Source: Tolypothrix sp. NIES-4075 (GTDB lineage: Bacteria; Cyanobacteriota; Cyanobacteriia; Cyanobacteriales; Nostocaceae). Taken from it: 64,000 bases of DNA. The translations under genes and the position numbers were made by a program. The notes beneath the pieces were generated by a model. That model was not told where the DNA came from. It did no database searches and worked only from the letters and a program-made list of their open reading frames with translations. Positions 29,853 through 38,780 of this stretch are shown in pieces (the stretch's first letter is position 1; each line of letters opens with the position of its first letter). The stretch is from positions 1,750-65,749 of the forward strand of contig NZ_BDUC01000010.1 in the NCBI RefSeq assembly GCF_002218085.1, given 5' to 3'.

Positions 29853-31115
29853 TTAAGTTAAGCTTTCAGATACAGATGGACTGAGGAAGGAGGAAATGCT
29901 TTTTCTGTGTCTATCTTCTACAAACTCTTGCAATAAGGAAATAGCTTGTTTGTACAAAGATAAATCCGCTTGGTGAACTTCAATTCCTTGACCAATTCGT
30001 TGCAGCAACGTTAATGTTAATTCTCCTCCCAAATGTTCGCGAAACTCTTGCAACCCGCGAAATAAACTGCGCGAATGTTCTGGTTGTGATAGTTTTTCTT
30101 CGAGTTCCGGGACGTACAAGACAAAGCCTAATGTTACTAGTGTATTTAAAATGCACTGCCATTCTAAGCGAGAAATCTTTCCTAACAAATAGGAATAAGT
30201 TGTATCTAAGGCAATACCGATCGCAACCGCTTCTCCATGACGCAAACTATAATTTGTCAGTTGTTCTAGTTTATGCGCTGCCCAATGTCCGAAATCTAAC
30301 GGACGAGATGAACCCATTTCAAAGGGATCGCCGCTGGTGGCGATATGTTGTAAATGTAACTGAGCGCATCGGTAAATCAACTGTTGCATCGCGTCCATGT
30401 CTCGATGACGCAGTGCTTCGCTGTGAGTGCGGATGAATTCAAAGAAGTCAGCATCCTTAATTAGGGCGACTTTCACAGCTTCGGCAATGCCAGAACGCCA
30501 ATCGCGATCGCTTAAGGTACTCAAAAATGATAAATCATTGACTACTGCGTAAGGGGGCGCAAATGTGCCGAGAAAGTTCTTTTTCCCAAAGGCATTAATT
30601 CCGTTTTTCACCCCAACACCAGAATCATTTTGTCCCAAGACTGTAGTAGGAATACGGATAAGACGAACTCCTCTATGTGCAGTTGCAGCAGCAAATCCAG
30701 CCAAGTCTAACACCGCACCACCACCAATTGCTATCAGGTAGGAGTGACGACATATCCCCGATGAATCAATTACTTTATGAATTTGCTTGACTAAGTTGGG
30801 ATTGTTTTTAGCAGCTTCTCCACCGGGAACTTTTATCGGATCGCCTGCGAGGGTTAAGATATCGGCATGATACTTGGTATACAGTGCTATTTGCCTGAGC
30901 AAGCTACGCCGAAACTCTAATAAACCTGCATCTACTACTACTACTATTTTCTTTGGTTTTAGCTCACCATCGCCAGCAATTAATTGCGCCAGCATGTGAT
31001 TTTTCAACTTAAATACTTCATTGGTGAAGTAAACTTTATAATCGAAGCTAACCGAAACATGTTGCTGAATCGGTTGCAAATTTAATGTGGTTTTTTCCGG
31101 GATACTAGCTACCAT
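29853..31115 (-). CDS. eboD: EboD, 3-dehydroquinate synthase-like sugar phosphate cyclase
   Basis: A 420-residue cyclase related to AroB. NAD-binding GGGAVLDLAGFAAAT (131-145) and the metal ligands are kept: Glu212 in GIAEAVK, His277 in FGHWAAH and His293 in RHGEA. The diagnostic loop reads QNDSGVGVKNGIN instead of the AroB form VDSSVGGKTGVN, and FLGTFAPP replaces the AroB phosphate-site sequence. This points to the EboD branch of the superfamily rather than housekeeping DHQ synthase. It overlaps the end of dsbA by 7 bp and precedes eboE and eboF. The gene at this place in N. punctiforme is annotated aroB. Confidence 0.85.
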   Translation of the reverse strand: MVASIPEKTTLNLQPIQQHVSVSFDYKVYFTNEVFKLKNHMLAQLIAGDGELKPKKIVVVVDAGLLEFRRSLLRQIALYTKYHADILTLAGDPIKVPGGEAAKNNPNLVKQIHKVIDSSGICRHSYLIAIGGGAVLDLAGFAAATAHRGVRLIRIPTTVLGQNDSGVGVKNGINAFGKKNFLGTFAPPYAVVNDLSFLSTLSDRDWRSGIAEAVKVALIKDADFFEFIRTHSEALRHRDMDAMQQLIYRCAQLHLQHIATSGDPFEMGSSRPLDFGHWAAHKLEQLTNYSLRHGEAVAIGIALDTTYSYLLGKISRLEWQCILNTLVTLGFVLYVPELEEKLSQPEHSRSLFRGLQEFREHLGGELTLTLLQRIGQGIEVHQADLSLYKQAISLLQEFVEDRHRKSISSFLSPSVSESLT

Positions 31116-31753
31116 ATTTTTGGCGATGTTTCTAAAATTGTTGCACGATTTAATGCTTGAATAAATACTTCTACGGAGTGAGAACCGTCAATTTTTACTT
31201 GGTTGTTGATAATAAAAAACGGCACGCTGCTGATATTATTCAACCGAGCAAATATTGATTCAGCCAGAATTTTATCGACTGCGGCATCATCAGTTAATTG
31301 TCTTCGTAATTCTGTAGGATTTAGTTGGTGTGCCGTACCTATAGCAATAATAACTTCGATGTCTCCGAGATTTAAATTGTCTTCAAAGTAAGCTTTGTAA
31401 ATTGCTTCTACGATATCATTTTTAATGTTTTCTGGTGCTATAGCAATTAGTTGGTGGGAAAGTGTCGTGTTGACTGCTAGAGAAATTTTGTTAATATCTA
31501 GCTTGACTCCAGCTGCTTCACCTGCTTTTTGTGCATAGTCAAACATCTGCTGGAGTTCTGTTTCTCCAATGTTTTTTCTTGTTCGCATAAAGCTGCGAAA
31601 TTCGTAACCGCTTGCAGGAACGGTGTTATCAAGTAGGAAGGGATGCCAGCGAATATTGGCTGCTGTTTGGGTTTGCTTCATTGCATCAAAAAGATGCTTT
31701 TTGCCGATTCTGCACCAGGGACAAACGGTATCGTGAAAGATGTCGATCAGCAT
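31109..31753 (-). CDS. dsbA: DsbA/FrnE-type thiol oxidoreductase
   Basis: A 214-residue thioredoxin-fold protein with active site CPWC (residues 11-14) directly after the first strand, followed by a helical insertion and the cis-Pro loop SVPFFIINNQ. It has no signal peptide, which fits the cytoplasmic FrnE subgroup better than periplasmic DsbA. It is called dsbA in the scytonemin cluster, with a possible role in disulfide handling or isomerisation. The stop overlaps the eboD start by 7 bp, so the two are translationally coupled. Confidence 0.88.
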   Translation of the reverse strand: MLIDIFHDTVCPWCRIGKKHLFDAMKQTQTAANIRWHPFLLDNTVPASGYEFRSFMRTRKNIGETELQQMFDYAQKAGEAAGVKLDINKISLAVNTTLSHQLIAIAPENIKNDIVEAIYKAYFEDNLNLGDIEVIIAIGTAHQLNPTELRRQLTDDAAVDKILAESIFARLNNISSVPFFIINNQVKIDGSHSVEVFIQALNRATILETSPKIW

Positions 31754-31923
31754 GGTTTTTGATATTTGAATGCTGAGGTGGGGAAATAATTAATTGAAAA
31801 CGAACCGCCAAGGGCGCCAAGTACGCCAAGAAAGGAGAAGAAGAGAGTTATGATAAATAGACTTCTTTCACCTTAATTTTAGCGTCTTTATCTGCGTATT
31901 TGCGCCTAGAAGTGAAAAAAAAC

Positions 31924-33003
31924 TTAGAACTGCTGTAGGTTTATTTGTGGTTCTAAATCTTTTTTCTGGCGCTGATTGAGGATTGTGGGTAAGGCTTTTA
32001 AATGAGTTTTTTTATCCTCTGTGAAAAATGTTTGAGCGGTTTCAAATTCTTGGATTAATCCGGCTCTATCCCGCTTTTCTACTAGGGTTGCTAAACGGCT
32101 GTAAGTTTCTGCTAAAAAGCGAATTTCTTGACATCTTTCTTCTGTGGCAAGCATGATGTCTACACATAAATTTGGATTTTGAGCAAATAGACGTTTAACG
32201 ATATCAATCTCTTGTCTATAGCTGGGACTAGACATTGATAAACTACGCTCTATGTCTACTTTTTCTTGTGCTAAGAAAACACCAAGGCTGAATCTAGAGA
32301 AGTGTTGCGTTGCTTGAATTATGACCATCATTTGGTCATGTTCTTCTGGTGTGCAAACAATTAGTTCTCCTCCTTGGCTTTTAATGAAGTCTAAAAACCA
32401 TTGAAAGAAATGATTTTCTCGACCGGGACACACTACGACTTTTTGCTTGCTGAATGATTTGATGTTGGGACCAAACATAGGATGTAATCCCATTACTGGT
32501 CCTGGATGGTGTGCGAGCATTGCTGCTACAGGCTGAGTTTTGATGCTGGTGATGTCACATATTGCTGTTGTTGGTGCTAGGTATTTTGCGGCACGTTTGA
32601 TAACGTCTACGGTTCGCTCTATCGGAACGCTGATTAATACTAATTCTGCTTGATTTAAGAGTTTATCTGCATATTCCCAATCATCATTTTCCAGAATGCT
32701 TACGTTGTGTCCAGCCGCTAGAAGTTGCTGTGTAAAAAATCTTCCCATTCTGCCAAGTCCACCAATGATGGTAATTTGCATTGGCTTGACATTATTGACT
32801 TTTGATGATTGAGTGGTAATAGCATGACTGTTGATTATACTTGCCCAAACGAATTCGGGAATGCCAGCTTGGGCAAGTTGAGGAGCTATATAAGCAAGTT
32901 GTTCTTCTGGTGAAGGTAATTCTGATGTTGCTTGCAGCGATAGGCGATCGCGTAATAGCTCGATTATATTTTGATCGGTTTGTTTGAGCTTGTCTGGAAT
33001 CAT
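31924..33003 (-). CDS. tyrA: TyrA, prephenate dehydrogenase with relic chorismate mutase domain
   Basis: A 359-residue protein collinear with enterobacterial bifunctional TyrA. Residues 81-87 GGLGRMG bind NAD; LISVPIERT, CDITSIK, GLHPMFGPN and VIIQATQHF follow as in prephenate dehydrogenase. The first 70 residues match the chorismate mutase domain in a shrunken form: the segment carrying the catalytic Lys is missing and the first active-site Arg is not visible, so mutase activity is doubtful. It makes p-hydroxyphenylpyruvate, one of the two ScyA substrates. It lies between the glycosyltransferase and dsbA. Confidence 0.92.
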   Translation of the reverse strand: MIPDKLKQTDQNIIELLRDRLSLQATSELPSPEEQLAYIAPQLAQAGIPEFVWASIINSHAITTQSSKVNNVKPMQITIIGGLGRMGRFFTQQLLAAGHNVSILENDDWEYADKLLNQAELVLISVPIERTVDVIKRAAKYLAPTTAICDITSIKTQPVAAMLAHHPGPVMGLHPMFGPNIKSFSKQKVVVCPGRENHFFQWFLDFIKSQGGELIVCTPEEHDQMMVIIQATQHFSRFSLGVFLAQEKVDIERSLSMSSPSYRQEIDIVKRLFAQNPNLCVDIMLATEERCQEIRFLAETYSRLATLVEKRDRAGLIQEFETAQTFFTEDKKTHLKALPTILNQRQKKDLEPQINLQQF

Positions 33004-33116
33004 AGGTAATCCAAATTACGAAGTTCCAAGCGCCAGCAGTCGCCGTTCCAACTTCATTAAATAAACTTTTATTTAGAATTGATATGCTTGCTAATTCTTA
33101 ACAGCGTTGCGCGATA

Positions 33117-34406
33117 TCAAATATCAATAGGTGATTCGCTAGAAGTGAATTTTGGCAAAATATCTAAATCTAATGCTGGGTTAGCGATCGCATCTACAAA
33201 TAACTGCTCATACTGATCGAGTGCTTGCTCAAAAGAATAGCGCTCTACTGCAAATTCTCTTCCTGTCTTACCTAGCATTTCTGTTTTCAGCGGATTGTTA
33301 TATAAATCCATAACCGCTGCTGCGAGTGCTTCGGGTGATTCTGGTTTCACGACTATACCCCCGCCACTTTTGCGGATTGCTTTGGCTGCTGTACCGCTAG
33401 CAGGAACTGAACCAATAATTGCCCGACCACTTGCTAACAATAATGGTATTTTGGAAGGCATGTTAAAGGAAATCACATTGCTCTTTTGCACAATCAAACC
33501 AATATCTGCACCGGCTAACATTTCGGGTAGTTGTTCTCTCGGCTGTAAGGGTAGCAGTACTACGTTATCTGCACCACAAGTTTGACAATATTTCTCCAAT
33601 CTTTCTAAAGCCTGTGATTCGCCAGCGATCGCAAAAACAATTTCTGGCTGATGACGCAAGCGAACTGCTGCTTCTACTACTGTCTCTAAACCTTGTGTCA
33701 GCGCAATGTTACCTGAGTAAAGAACTACAAATTTATCATCTAGTTTATTCGCTTTTTTCCAAGAGTTGTTTACTTTTGGTAAAGGACGGATAAAGTTTAC
33801 ATCTACCCAATTGGGAATGCACCTAATTTTACTCGGCGAAACTCCCTTTTTCACTAAATTTTCTACAAACCCGTCAGCAATAACACTGATGCTGTGTGCT
33901 GTGCGGTAAGCAAATTTCTCTAGTGTTTCCAAGGCTCGGATCATGAATTTGTTTTTGATCAGCCCAACACGTATGGCAGCTTCTGGTAAAATATCTTGTA
34001 CATTCAGCACCACCGGGCAGTCATACAAACAACCTAGCAAAGCTGCCGGCAAGGACACCATCAGCGGCGGTACTGTCAAAAGAATTACATCGGGTCGCCA
34101 CCCGTTTAAAGCTTGGGGAATGCTTGTGAAGACAAAGCTTAATTCTAGTAGCAGCCGATCTACAAGGTTGGGTTTGGACTTAATTCGCAGATAGCTACGT
34201 TGGATAGTGACACCATTTTTTTCTTCAGTCACATACCATTTACCCCGATAACCATCGTAAATCTGGCGCTGAGGATAGTTGGGCATACCTGTGATTACCC
34301 GAACCGAATGACCTCGCTTCACTAGTCCTTCTGCCAGTTCAGTCATTAAAGGAGCAATTCCAATCGGCTCCGGATGATAGTTGTAGGAATAAATCAGAAT
34401 GTGCAT
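33117..34406 (-). CDS. glycosyltransferase family 4 protein
   Basis: A 429-residue GT-B enzyme. The N-terminal domain starts HILIYSYNYHPEPIGIAPLM, typical of WcaI/capsular GT4 enzymes. The C-terminal nucleotide-sugar domain has VLYSGNIALTQGLETVVEA, and the EX7E region includes SFNMPSKIPLLLASGRAII. A glycosyltransferase occupies the same position, before tyrA, in the N. punctiforme scytonemin cluster as I recall it. It may modify sheath polysaccharide or the pigment; no acceptor can be named. Confidence 0.88.
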   Translation of the reverse strand: MHILIYSYNYHPEPIGIAPLMTELAEGLVKRGHSVRVITGMPNYPQRQIYDGYRGKWYVTEEKNGVTIQRSYLRIKSKPNLVDRLLLELSFVFTSIPQALNGWRPDVILLTVPPLMVSLPAALLGCLYDCPVVLNVQDILPEAAIRVGLIKNKFMIRALETLEKFAYRTAHSISVIADGFVENLVKKGVSPSKIRCIPNWVDVNFIRPLPKVNNSWKKANKLDDKFVVLYSGNIALTQGLETVVEAAVRLRHQPEIVFAIAGESQALERLEKYCQTCGADNVVLLPLQPREQLPEMLAGADIGLIVQKSNVISFNMPSKIPLLLASGRAIIGSVPASGTAAKAIRKSGGGIVVKPESPEALAAAVMDLYNNPLKTEMLGKTGREFAVERYSFEQALDQYEQLFVDAIANPALDLDILPKFTSSESPIDI

Positions 34407-34576
34407 GAGCTGTCTTGAAAATAAAGGCTAAGGACTAGGGATTAGAGAAAGTATATTTTTCTTTTTTTGTTTGAGAAATCGCCCCTAAGAGCTATCTAGT
34501 CAATTTCTTGGAGTCACCGTATAAGTGTCAGCTCTGTCTTCTTATTATTTTTAGTTCTTATTGCCACTTATATAGT

Positions 34577-35470
34577 TTAAGTTACTGCAAAGATTCGTGC
34601 TAGCGCCATTGAAATCGGCAACAAACTTAAAACCAGTAATCCGTAACCCCAACTAGCAAATCCCGCTGCTAATGTAGCATCTAAAACTATAAGTGACAAC
34701 ACCCCGGCTTTGACTGCAATTCTTATTTGTTCTGGGCTTGGCTGGCGTACAGCTTTGATAAAAGGCAGTAGTACCCGCGTAGCAAAAAGAACGATAAAAG
34801 GTAATGCAGTCAAAACTTCATAATTGTTTAATAGCCCTAGTCCTAAAAGTCCGATTAGGACTATAACAATCAGTGATAACGCTATTACTCTAGTTGTACT
34901 GTTGCCGACTTTGACTTCATCTCGACTGAGGGTGGTGATACCGGCGATGTAAGCGATCGCAATCAAAGCTAAATACCAATATTCTCCTACCATTGCCGGC
35001 ATCAGACTCACACCCAGCAACAAGTTAGCACCGCGACAAACACCCATGTTAATCGGACCCAAAACAGCGTTATGCTTTCCCACAGCATCATAAAGTAAAG
35101 CCGCTAAAGCAGCGATCGCTGCCACAGTTGCACTCTTGGTAGAAACTTGCAAAGCTGCGATTACACCAACGCTCAAAAATATACTTCCCAAGATAGTTGC
35201 GCCCAAAATCGATGCTCTACCACTAGGAATAGGTCGTTCTGGTCGCTCTACCGCATCTAGTTTGGCATCAAATACATCATTAAATACAATTCCGCCACCG
35301 TATAAACCCGTAGTAGCCAGCAGCAACCATGCCAATGGTGTCAACTCACCAACGTACCCGGAAGCTGCAAAGCCAGCTAAAACATCTGCCCAAGCAGTAA
35401 CAATATTAGCAGGGCGCAATAATTGAAGATATGCCCAGAGAGAATTTCGACTTAAGGTAGCGGTGTTCAT
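34577..35470 (-). CDS. eboC: EboC, UbiA-type prenyltransferase
   Basis: A 297-residue integral membrane protein with about eight or nine hydrophobic helices. The prenyl-diphosphate motif is NDVFDAKLD (residues 64-72), followed by ERPERPIPSGR. The second Asp-rich position reads SRDEVKVGN. UbiA enzymes attach prenyl chains to aromatic or polar acceptors in the membrane. EboC is the membrane member of the ebo set and could provide a lipid carrier for precursor transport, which is inference. It lies 106 bp or more from eboB, separated by heptamer repeats. Confidence 0.9.
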   Translation of the reverse strand: MNTATLSRNSLWAYLQLLRPANIVTAWADVLAGFAASGYVGELTPLAWLLLATTGLYGGGIVFNDVFDAKLDAVERPERPIPSGRASILGATILGSIFLSVGVIAALQVSTKSATVAAIAALAALLYDAVGKHNAVLGPINMGVCRGANLLLGVSLMPAMVGEYWYLALIAIAYIAGITTLSRDEVKVGNSTTRVIALSLIVIVLIGLLGLGLLNNYEVLTALPFIVLFATRVLLPFIKAVRQPSPEQIRIAVKAGVLSLIVLDATLAAGFASWGYGLLVLSLLPISMALARIFAVT

Positions 35471-35613
35471 GGGGAGTGGTTAGTTGATAGTTGATAGTAG
35501 TTAGTGGTTAGTTGATAGTGGTTAGTAGATAGTTGATAGTGGGAGCGTGGAAGCGTGGTTTACAACCAACAAATAACAACCAACAACCAACAAATAACAA
35601 CCAACAACTAACA
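35471..35613. repeat. eboB-eboC spacer filled with heptamer repeats
   Basis: GGTTAGTTGATAGTTGATAG units face CAACCAACAAATAACAACC units, giving partly complementary arms across the 143-bp spacer. Confidence 0.75.
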
Positions 35614-36522
35614 TCACTCAATCAATGCATATTCACGCATAGACTCAACAACTGGTTGTTGTCCGCGCAAAACGGAATTACCGTTAAATAACTGGCGTTG
35701 GTCGATGGGTGAAGGAGACAGCCAGTCTGAATCTTGCATTTGACCGCTTTGGCTGTAAGCTGCGAGTGCGTTTTCATAACAGACAGCTTTTACATGGAAT
35801 TCAGCGATTCCTCTGTCTATCATCAGTTGAGCGGTTTTAGGTACAGCTAGCGGATCGCTAATTCCCCAGTCAGCGCTGCTGTCTACAATGATGCGATCGC
35901 TTCCATATTGACGTACAATTTCCACCATGCGAGCATTGCCCATCTTGGTGTTCGGGTAAATTGTGAAACCCGCCCAAAAGCCCCGATCCAAAACTTCTTT
36001 AACCGTCTCTTCATTGTTGTGATCCACAATCACCTTCGATGGATCTAACCCATGCTCAATGCAGACATCCATACTACGACTGGTGCCTGCTTTTTTATTC
36101 CGATGGGGTGTGTGAATTAACACTACCATGTCAAGTTCTTTTGCCAATTCTAACTGTAGACGGAAGTATTTATCTTCAGCCCGTGTCATGTCGTCGTAGC
36201 CAATTTCACCAATAGCGACTACACCCTCTTTGCAAGCAAACAGAGGTAACAATTCCATTACTTGCTCTGCCAAAGCTTCATTATTAGCTTCTTTAGAATT
36301 CAAACCAATCGTGCAATAATGGCGGATACCGAACTGAGCCGCTCGAAAGCGCTCCCATCCCACCAAGCTGCTAAAGTAATCTTGGAACGAACCAACATTA
36401 GTCCGGGGTTGTCCCAACCAAAAAGCCGGCTCAATTACAGCCACAATACCCGATTCCCGCATCATCAGGTAATCATAAGTTGTGCGGGCAGTCATGTGAA
36501 TGTGAGGATCAATAAACATCAT
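35614..36522 (-). CDS. eboB: EboB, TatD-like metal-dependent hydrolase
   Basis: A 302-residue TIM-barrel hydrolase. DPHIHM (His7, His9) is the N-terminal metal site; AIGEIGYDDM, LIHTPH, VIVDHNNEE and VDSSADWG supply the other ligands. The start is the MM pair at 36522, preceded by GAAAGAAG; an open frame upstream to 36597 is not needed. Homologues are annotated as TatD family metabolite-traffic proteins of the ebo set. The eboA stop lies 75 bp upstream, so the two genes are probably co-transcribed. Confidence 0.9.
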   Translation of the reverse strand: MMFIDPHIHMTARTTYDYLMMRESGIVAVIEPAFWLGQPRTNVGSFQDYFSSLVGWERFRAAQFGIRHYCTIGLNSKEANNEALAEQVMELLPLFACKEGVVAIGEIGYDDMTRAEDKYFRLQLELAKELDMVVLIHTPHRNKKAGTSRSMDVCIEHGLDPSKVIVDHNNEETVKEVLDRGFWAGFTIYPNTKMGNARMVEIVRQYGSDRIIVDSSADWGISDPLAVPKTAQLMIDRGIAEFHVKAVCYENALAAYSQSGQMQDSDWLSPSPIDQRQLFNGNSVLRGQQPVVESMREYALIE

Positions 36523-36596
36523 ATTAATTCTTCTTTCGTAGTAAGCACGAAGAGTGCTTAAATCAGTGCCTAAAATAAACCTTAAAACCCCTACCA

Positions 36597-37301
36597 CTAC
36601 CCCTTAACCAAATCCACCAATTGCCAAATCTCCGGAGAAACCGATCGCCCAGCAGCTTGACGTTCATTGGCGTAATCAACTAACATTCTTGCTAGTTCTG
36701 GATTTGCACGCTGGTTAAGCCCCTGAATTAAACTCACAGGGCTGCCGACAAAAAAAGCTTTCAGCACCATCTGATTCCAAGCCAGATTATCAAAATACTG
36801 TGCCGGATAAGGATTTGTTAAAGCTACAGCATTAAAAACTGCTGTCATATTGCTGCGAACTCCTTCAGCAGCGCGGTGACGAAGTTTTTCTGGGTAACGT
36901 AAAAGCGGTAAAGCTTGATAAAGTGCAATTAATTCCCCCACATCCGCAGTGGTGAAAACTTGCTCCAACGTGTGCAGATATTTCTCTGCATCATCATCAG
37001 GCAAAGACAGCAGCAATAAAGTACGAGCAGCTTGATCCACACTCCACTTAGCGGGAACCCAACCTGTGACTATTGCCGAGGCTGCTTTTAAGTCATCTTG
37101 TGTTAACTCAAGGTCACTTTTACCTGTATAACGAGGCACAGCGCTGAAAGCTGTAAAGAACACTCGCACATTAGCAGCGTTGCTTATCTGCTTTCTTTTT
37201 TCATCTAGCCAGACGATACTTTCCGCTTTTATTTGCCGTGCAACCCAGCGATATAATAACTCACTAACACTCGTTAGGTTTAAATTAATAACAGCAGCCA
37301 T
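36597..37301 (-). CDS. eboA: EboA family protein
   Basis: A 234-residue helical protein with no known fold motif: VSELLYRWVARQIKAESIVWL near the start, DQAARTLLLLSLPDDD in the middle and NQMVLKAFFVGSPVSLIQGL toward the end. This pattern and its place directly before eboB identify EboA. The ATG at 37301 is the conserved start; a longer open frame reaches 37379 but includes part of a hairpin spacer. Function unknown, but it is required with the other ebo genes for scytonemin export in N. punctiforme. Confidence 0.85.
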   Translation of the reverse strand: MAAVINLNLTSVSELLYRWVARQIKAESIVWLDEKRKQISNAANVRVFFTAFSAVPRYTGKSDLELTQDDLKAASAIVTGWVPAKWSVDQAARTLLLLSLPDDDAEKYLHTLEQVFTTADVGELIALYQALPLLRYPEKLRHRAAEGVRSNMTAVFNAVALTNPYPAQYFDNLAWNQMVLKAFFVGSPVSLIQGLNQRANPELARMLVDYANERQAAGRSVSPEIWQLVDLVKG

Positions 37302-37354
37302 AACATTTATAACAATTTTAGAGGTATTCTCGTTAAGAGTCTCTGACAGGGAAT

Positions 37355-37428
37355 GCCTACATGTAGGCTGCTGCCTCAAGCGGGAGGCAGCCGTCCTTTG
37401 AATTCGTTCCCAGGTTAAACTTGGGAAC
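37355..37428. repeat. three successive hairpins between scyF and eboA
   Basis: GCCTACATGTAGGC (37355-37368) is a perfect palindrome; GCTGCCTC pairs with GAGGCAGC (37370-37391); GTTCCCA pairs with TTGGGAAC around GGTTAAAC (37406-37428). On the transcript they follow the scyF stop and could act as processing or attenuating stems. Confidence 0.8.
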
Positions 37429-37440
37429 GAAGGTACGAGG

Positions 37441-38640
37441 CTAAACTGTAGTCTTTTGCAGTTGCTTCTCTAAACTGATGATTGTCCTTTGCCGCTTATC
37501 TTTCTTCAATTTGACAGCAGCAGCTCCTATTCCCAACAACCCTAGAGCTAATGTTGTGCTTGGTTCAGGCACTTTGGCTCCGTTTTCTACCTTCAACACC
37601 TGGACGCGACCTTGGAAGAAATCGCCTACATACAGCTTGCCATCTTTAAGGCTTGTGCCACCCGTCCAGTTAAATCTGCCAGGAGTGAGGTCGAGGGGGT
37701 TGCCAAATGGGGGGTCAGTTAATCCTGGAGGTGGTACAGGATTGCCAGATGCATCGAGGGCAGGTGAGCCATACGATGTGAGGAACTTACCGTTTTTATC
37801 GAATACCTGAACGCGGCTGTTGATAGAATCAGCTACATAGACATTCTCTTGATCGTCCACTTCGATGCCAATTGGCTGAAGAAGCTGTCCAGGTCCGCTA
37901 CCTGCTGAACCAAATGCGTACAGAGGTTTACCATTTGGATCGAGTACTTGAACGCGGTTGTTATACTGGTCAGCTAGAAAGATATTTCCACTGACTGGGG
38001 AAATTCTTATACCTGCTACACCTTGAGTTTCTCCAAGTGCAGTGCCAGTCGTTCCACCAATGACACCAATTTGCTGTCCGTCTGGTGTGAATTTAAGAAT
38101 CCTTTCACCGTTAAAATCACCAACATACACGTTGCCAGCTTTGTCAAATGTCACACCAGATGGTCCAAAGAACAATCTACCCTCCACCAGACCGGTAAAT
38201 TGTCCATTTGCAAAGGATCTAATAAAGTTACCCTGAGAATCGAATTGATTGATGCGGTTGTTGTAAACATCACCTGCATACAGATCCCCTGTTACTGGAT
38301 TAAAGTCTACAGTTGTTGGCTCGTCAAACTGTCCGGGTCCTGTGCCGCCGGAGCCAATTGCTCCAATATACTGACCATTAGGACTAAATTTTTCAATTTT
38401 GTTACCGAGGTTGTAGTTAGGAGTACCATCCGGGTTAACACCGCGGCCGTTACTTACAAGGATATTCCCTTGGTTATCCACCGCTATGCCTTGGGGAACA
38501 AAGAGTTGCCCAGGACCGAAGCCAGGACTGCCAATAGAACTGTCGTATGTCAAGCTTAATGAAAAGGCTTGAGTAGCTGTTGCTACAACTGCAAATCCCG
38601 CACCGACTAAGGCAAATGATAAATTTTTGACTAATCCCAT
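37441..38640 (-). CDS. scyF: ScyF, NHL-repeat protein with PEP-CTERM end
   Basis: A 399-residue exported protein. Residues 1-27 are a signal peptide (NLSFALVGAGFAVVATATQA). The mature part has five or six NHL-type beta-propeller repeats (PQGIAVDNQGNILVSN, PTTVDFNPVTGDLYAGD, PIGIEVDDQENVYVAD). The C-terminus has VPEPSTTLALGLLGIGAAA then KLKKDKR, a PEP-CTERM sorting signal, followed by an unusual extra tail of about 15 residues. It probably acts in the periplasm or sheath in scytonemin maturation. Three hairpins follow before eboA. Confidence 0.92.
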   Translation of the reverse strand: MGLVKNLSFALVGAGFAVVATATQAFSLSLTYDSSIGSPGFGPGQLFVPQGIAVDNQGNILVSNGRGVNPDGTPNYNLGNKIEKFSPNGQYIGAIGSGGTGPGQFDEPTTVDFNPVTGDLYAGDVYNNRINQFDSQGNFIRSFANGQFTGLVEGRLFFGPSGVTFDKAGNVYVGDFNGERILKFTPDGQQIGVIGGTTGTALGETQGVAGIRISPVSGNIFLADQYNNRVQVLDPNGKPLYAFGSAGSGPGQLLQPIGIEVDDQENVYVADSINSRVQVFDKNGKFLTSYGSPALDASGNPVPPPGLTDPPFGNPLDLTPGRFNWTGGTSLKDGKLYVGDFFQGRVQVLKVENGAKVPEPSTTLALGLLGIGAAAVKLKKDKRQRTIISLEKQLQKTTV

Positions 38641-38780
38641 AGTGAAATCTCTGTTGTTTGAGGTATACTCTTTCCAGGGTTTTTGTTCCCAGGTTTAGCC
38701 TGAGAACATTGGATTCGATTCGAACTGCTGCTTTTTAAGACAGCAGCTTATTTTCTGAGCATTCGCTCAAAAATGAGGAA
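38641..38780. other. scyE-scyF spacer with two hairpins
   Basis: GTTCCCAGGTTT / AGCCTGAGAAC near 38683-38706 resembles the third hairpin of the scyF-eboA spacer. GCTGCTTTTTAAGACAGCAGC near 38726-38747 is a second stem with a 6-bp arm. They may be transcript-stability elements. Confidence 0.6.

Noticed and set aside
29853..31115. Calling this gene housekeeping aroB
   Set aside because: Loop sequence and eboE/eboF context favour EboD, although the catalytic metal site is shared.
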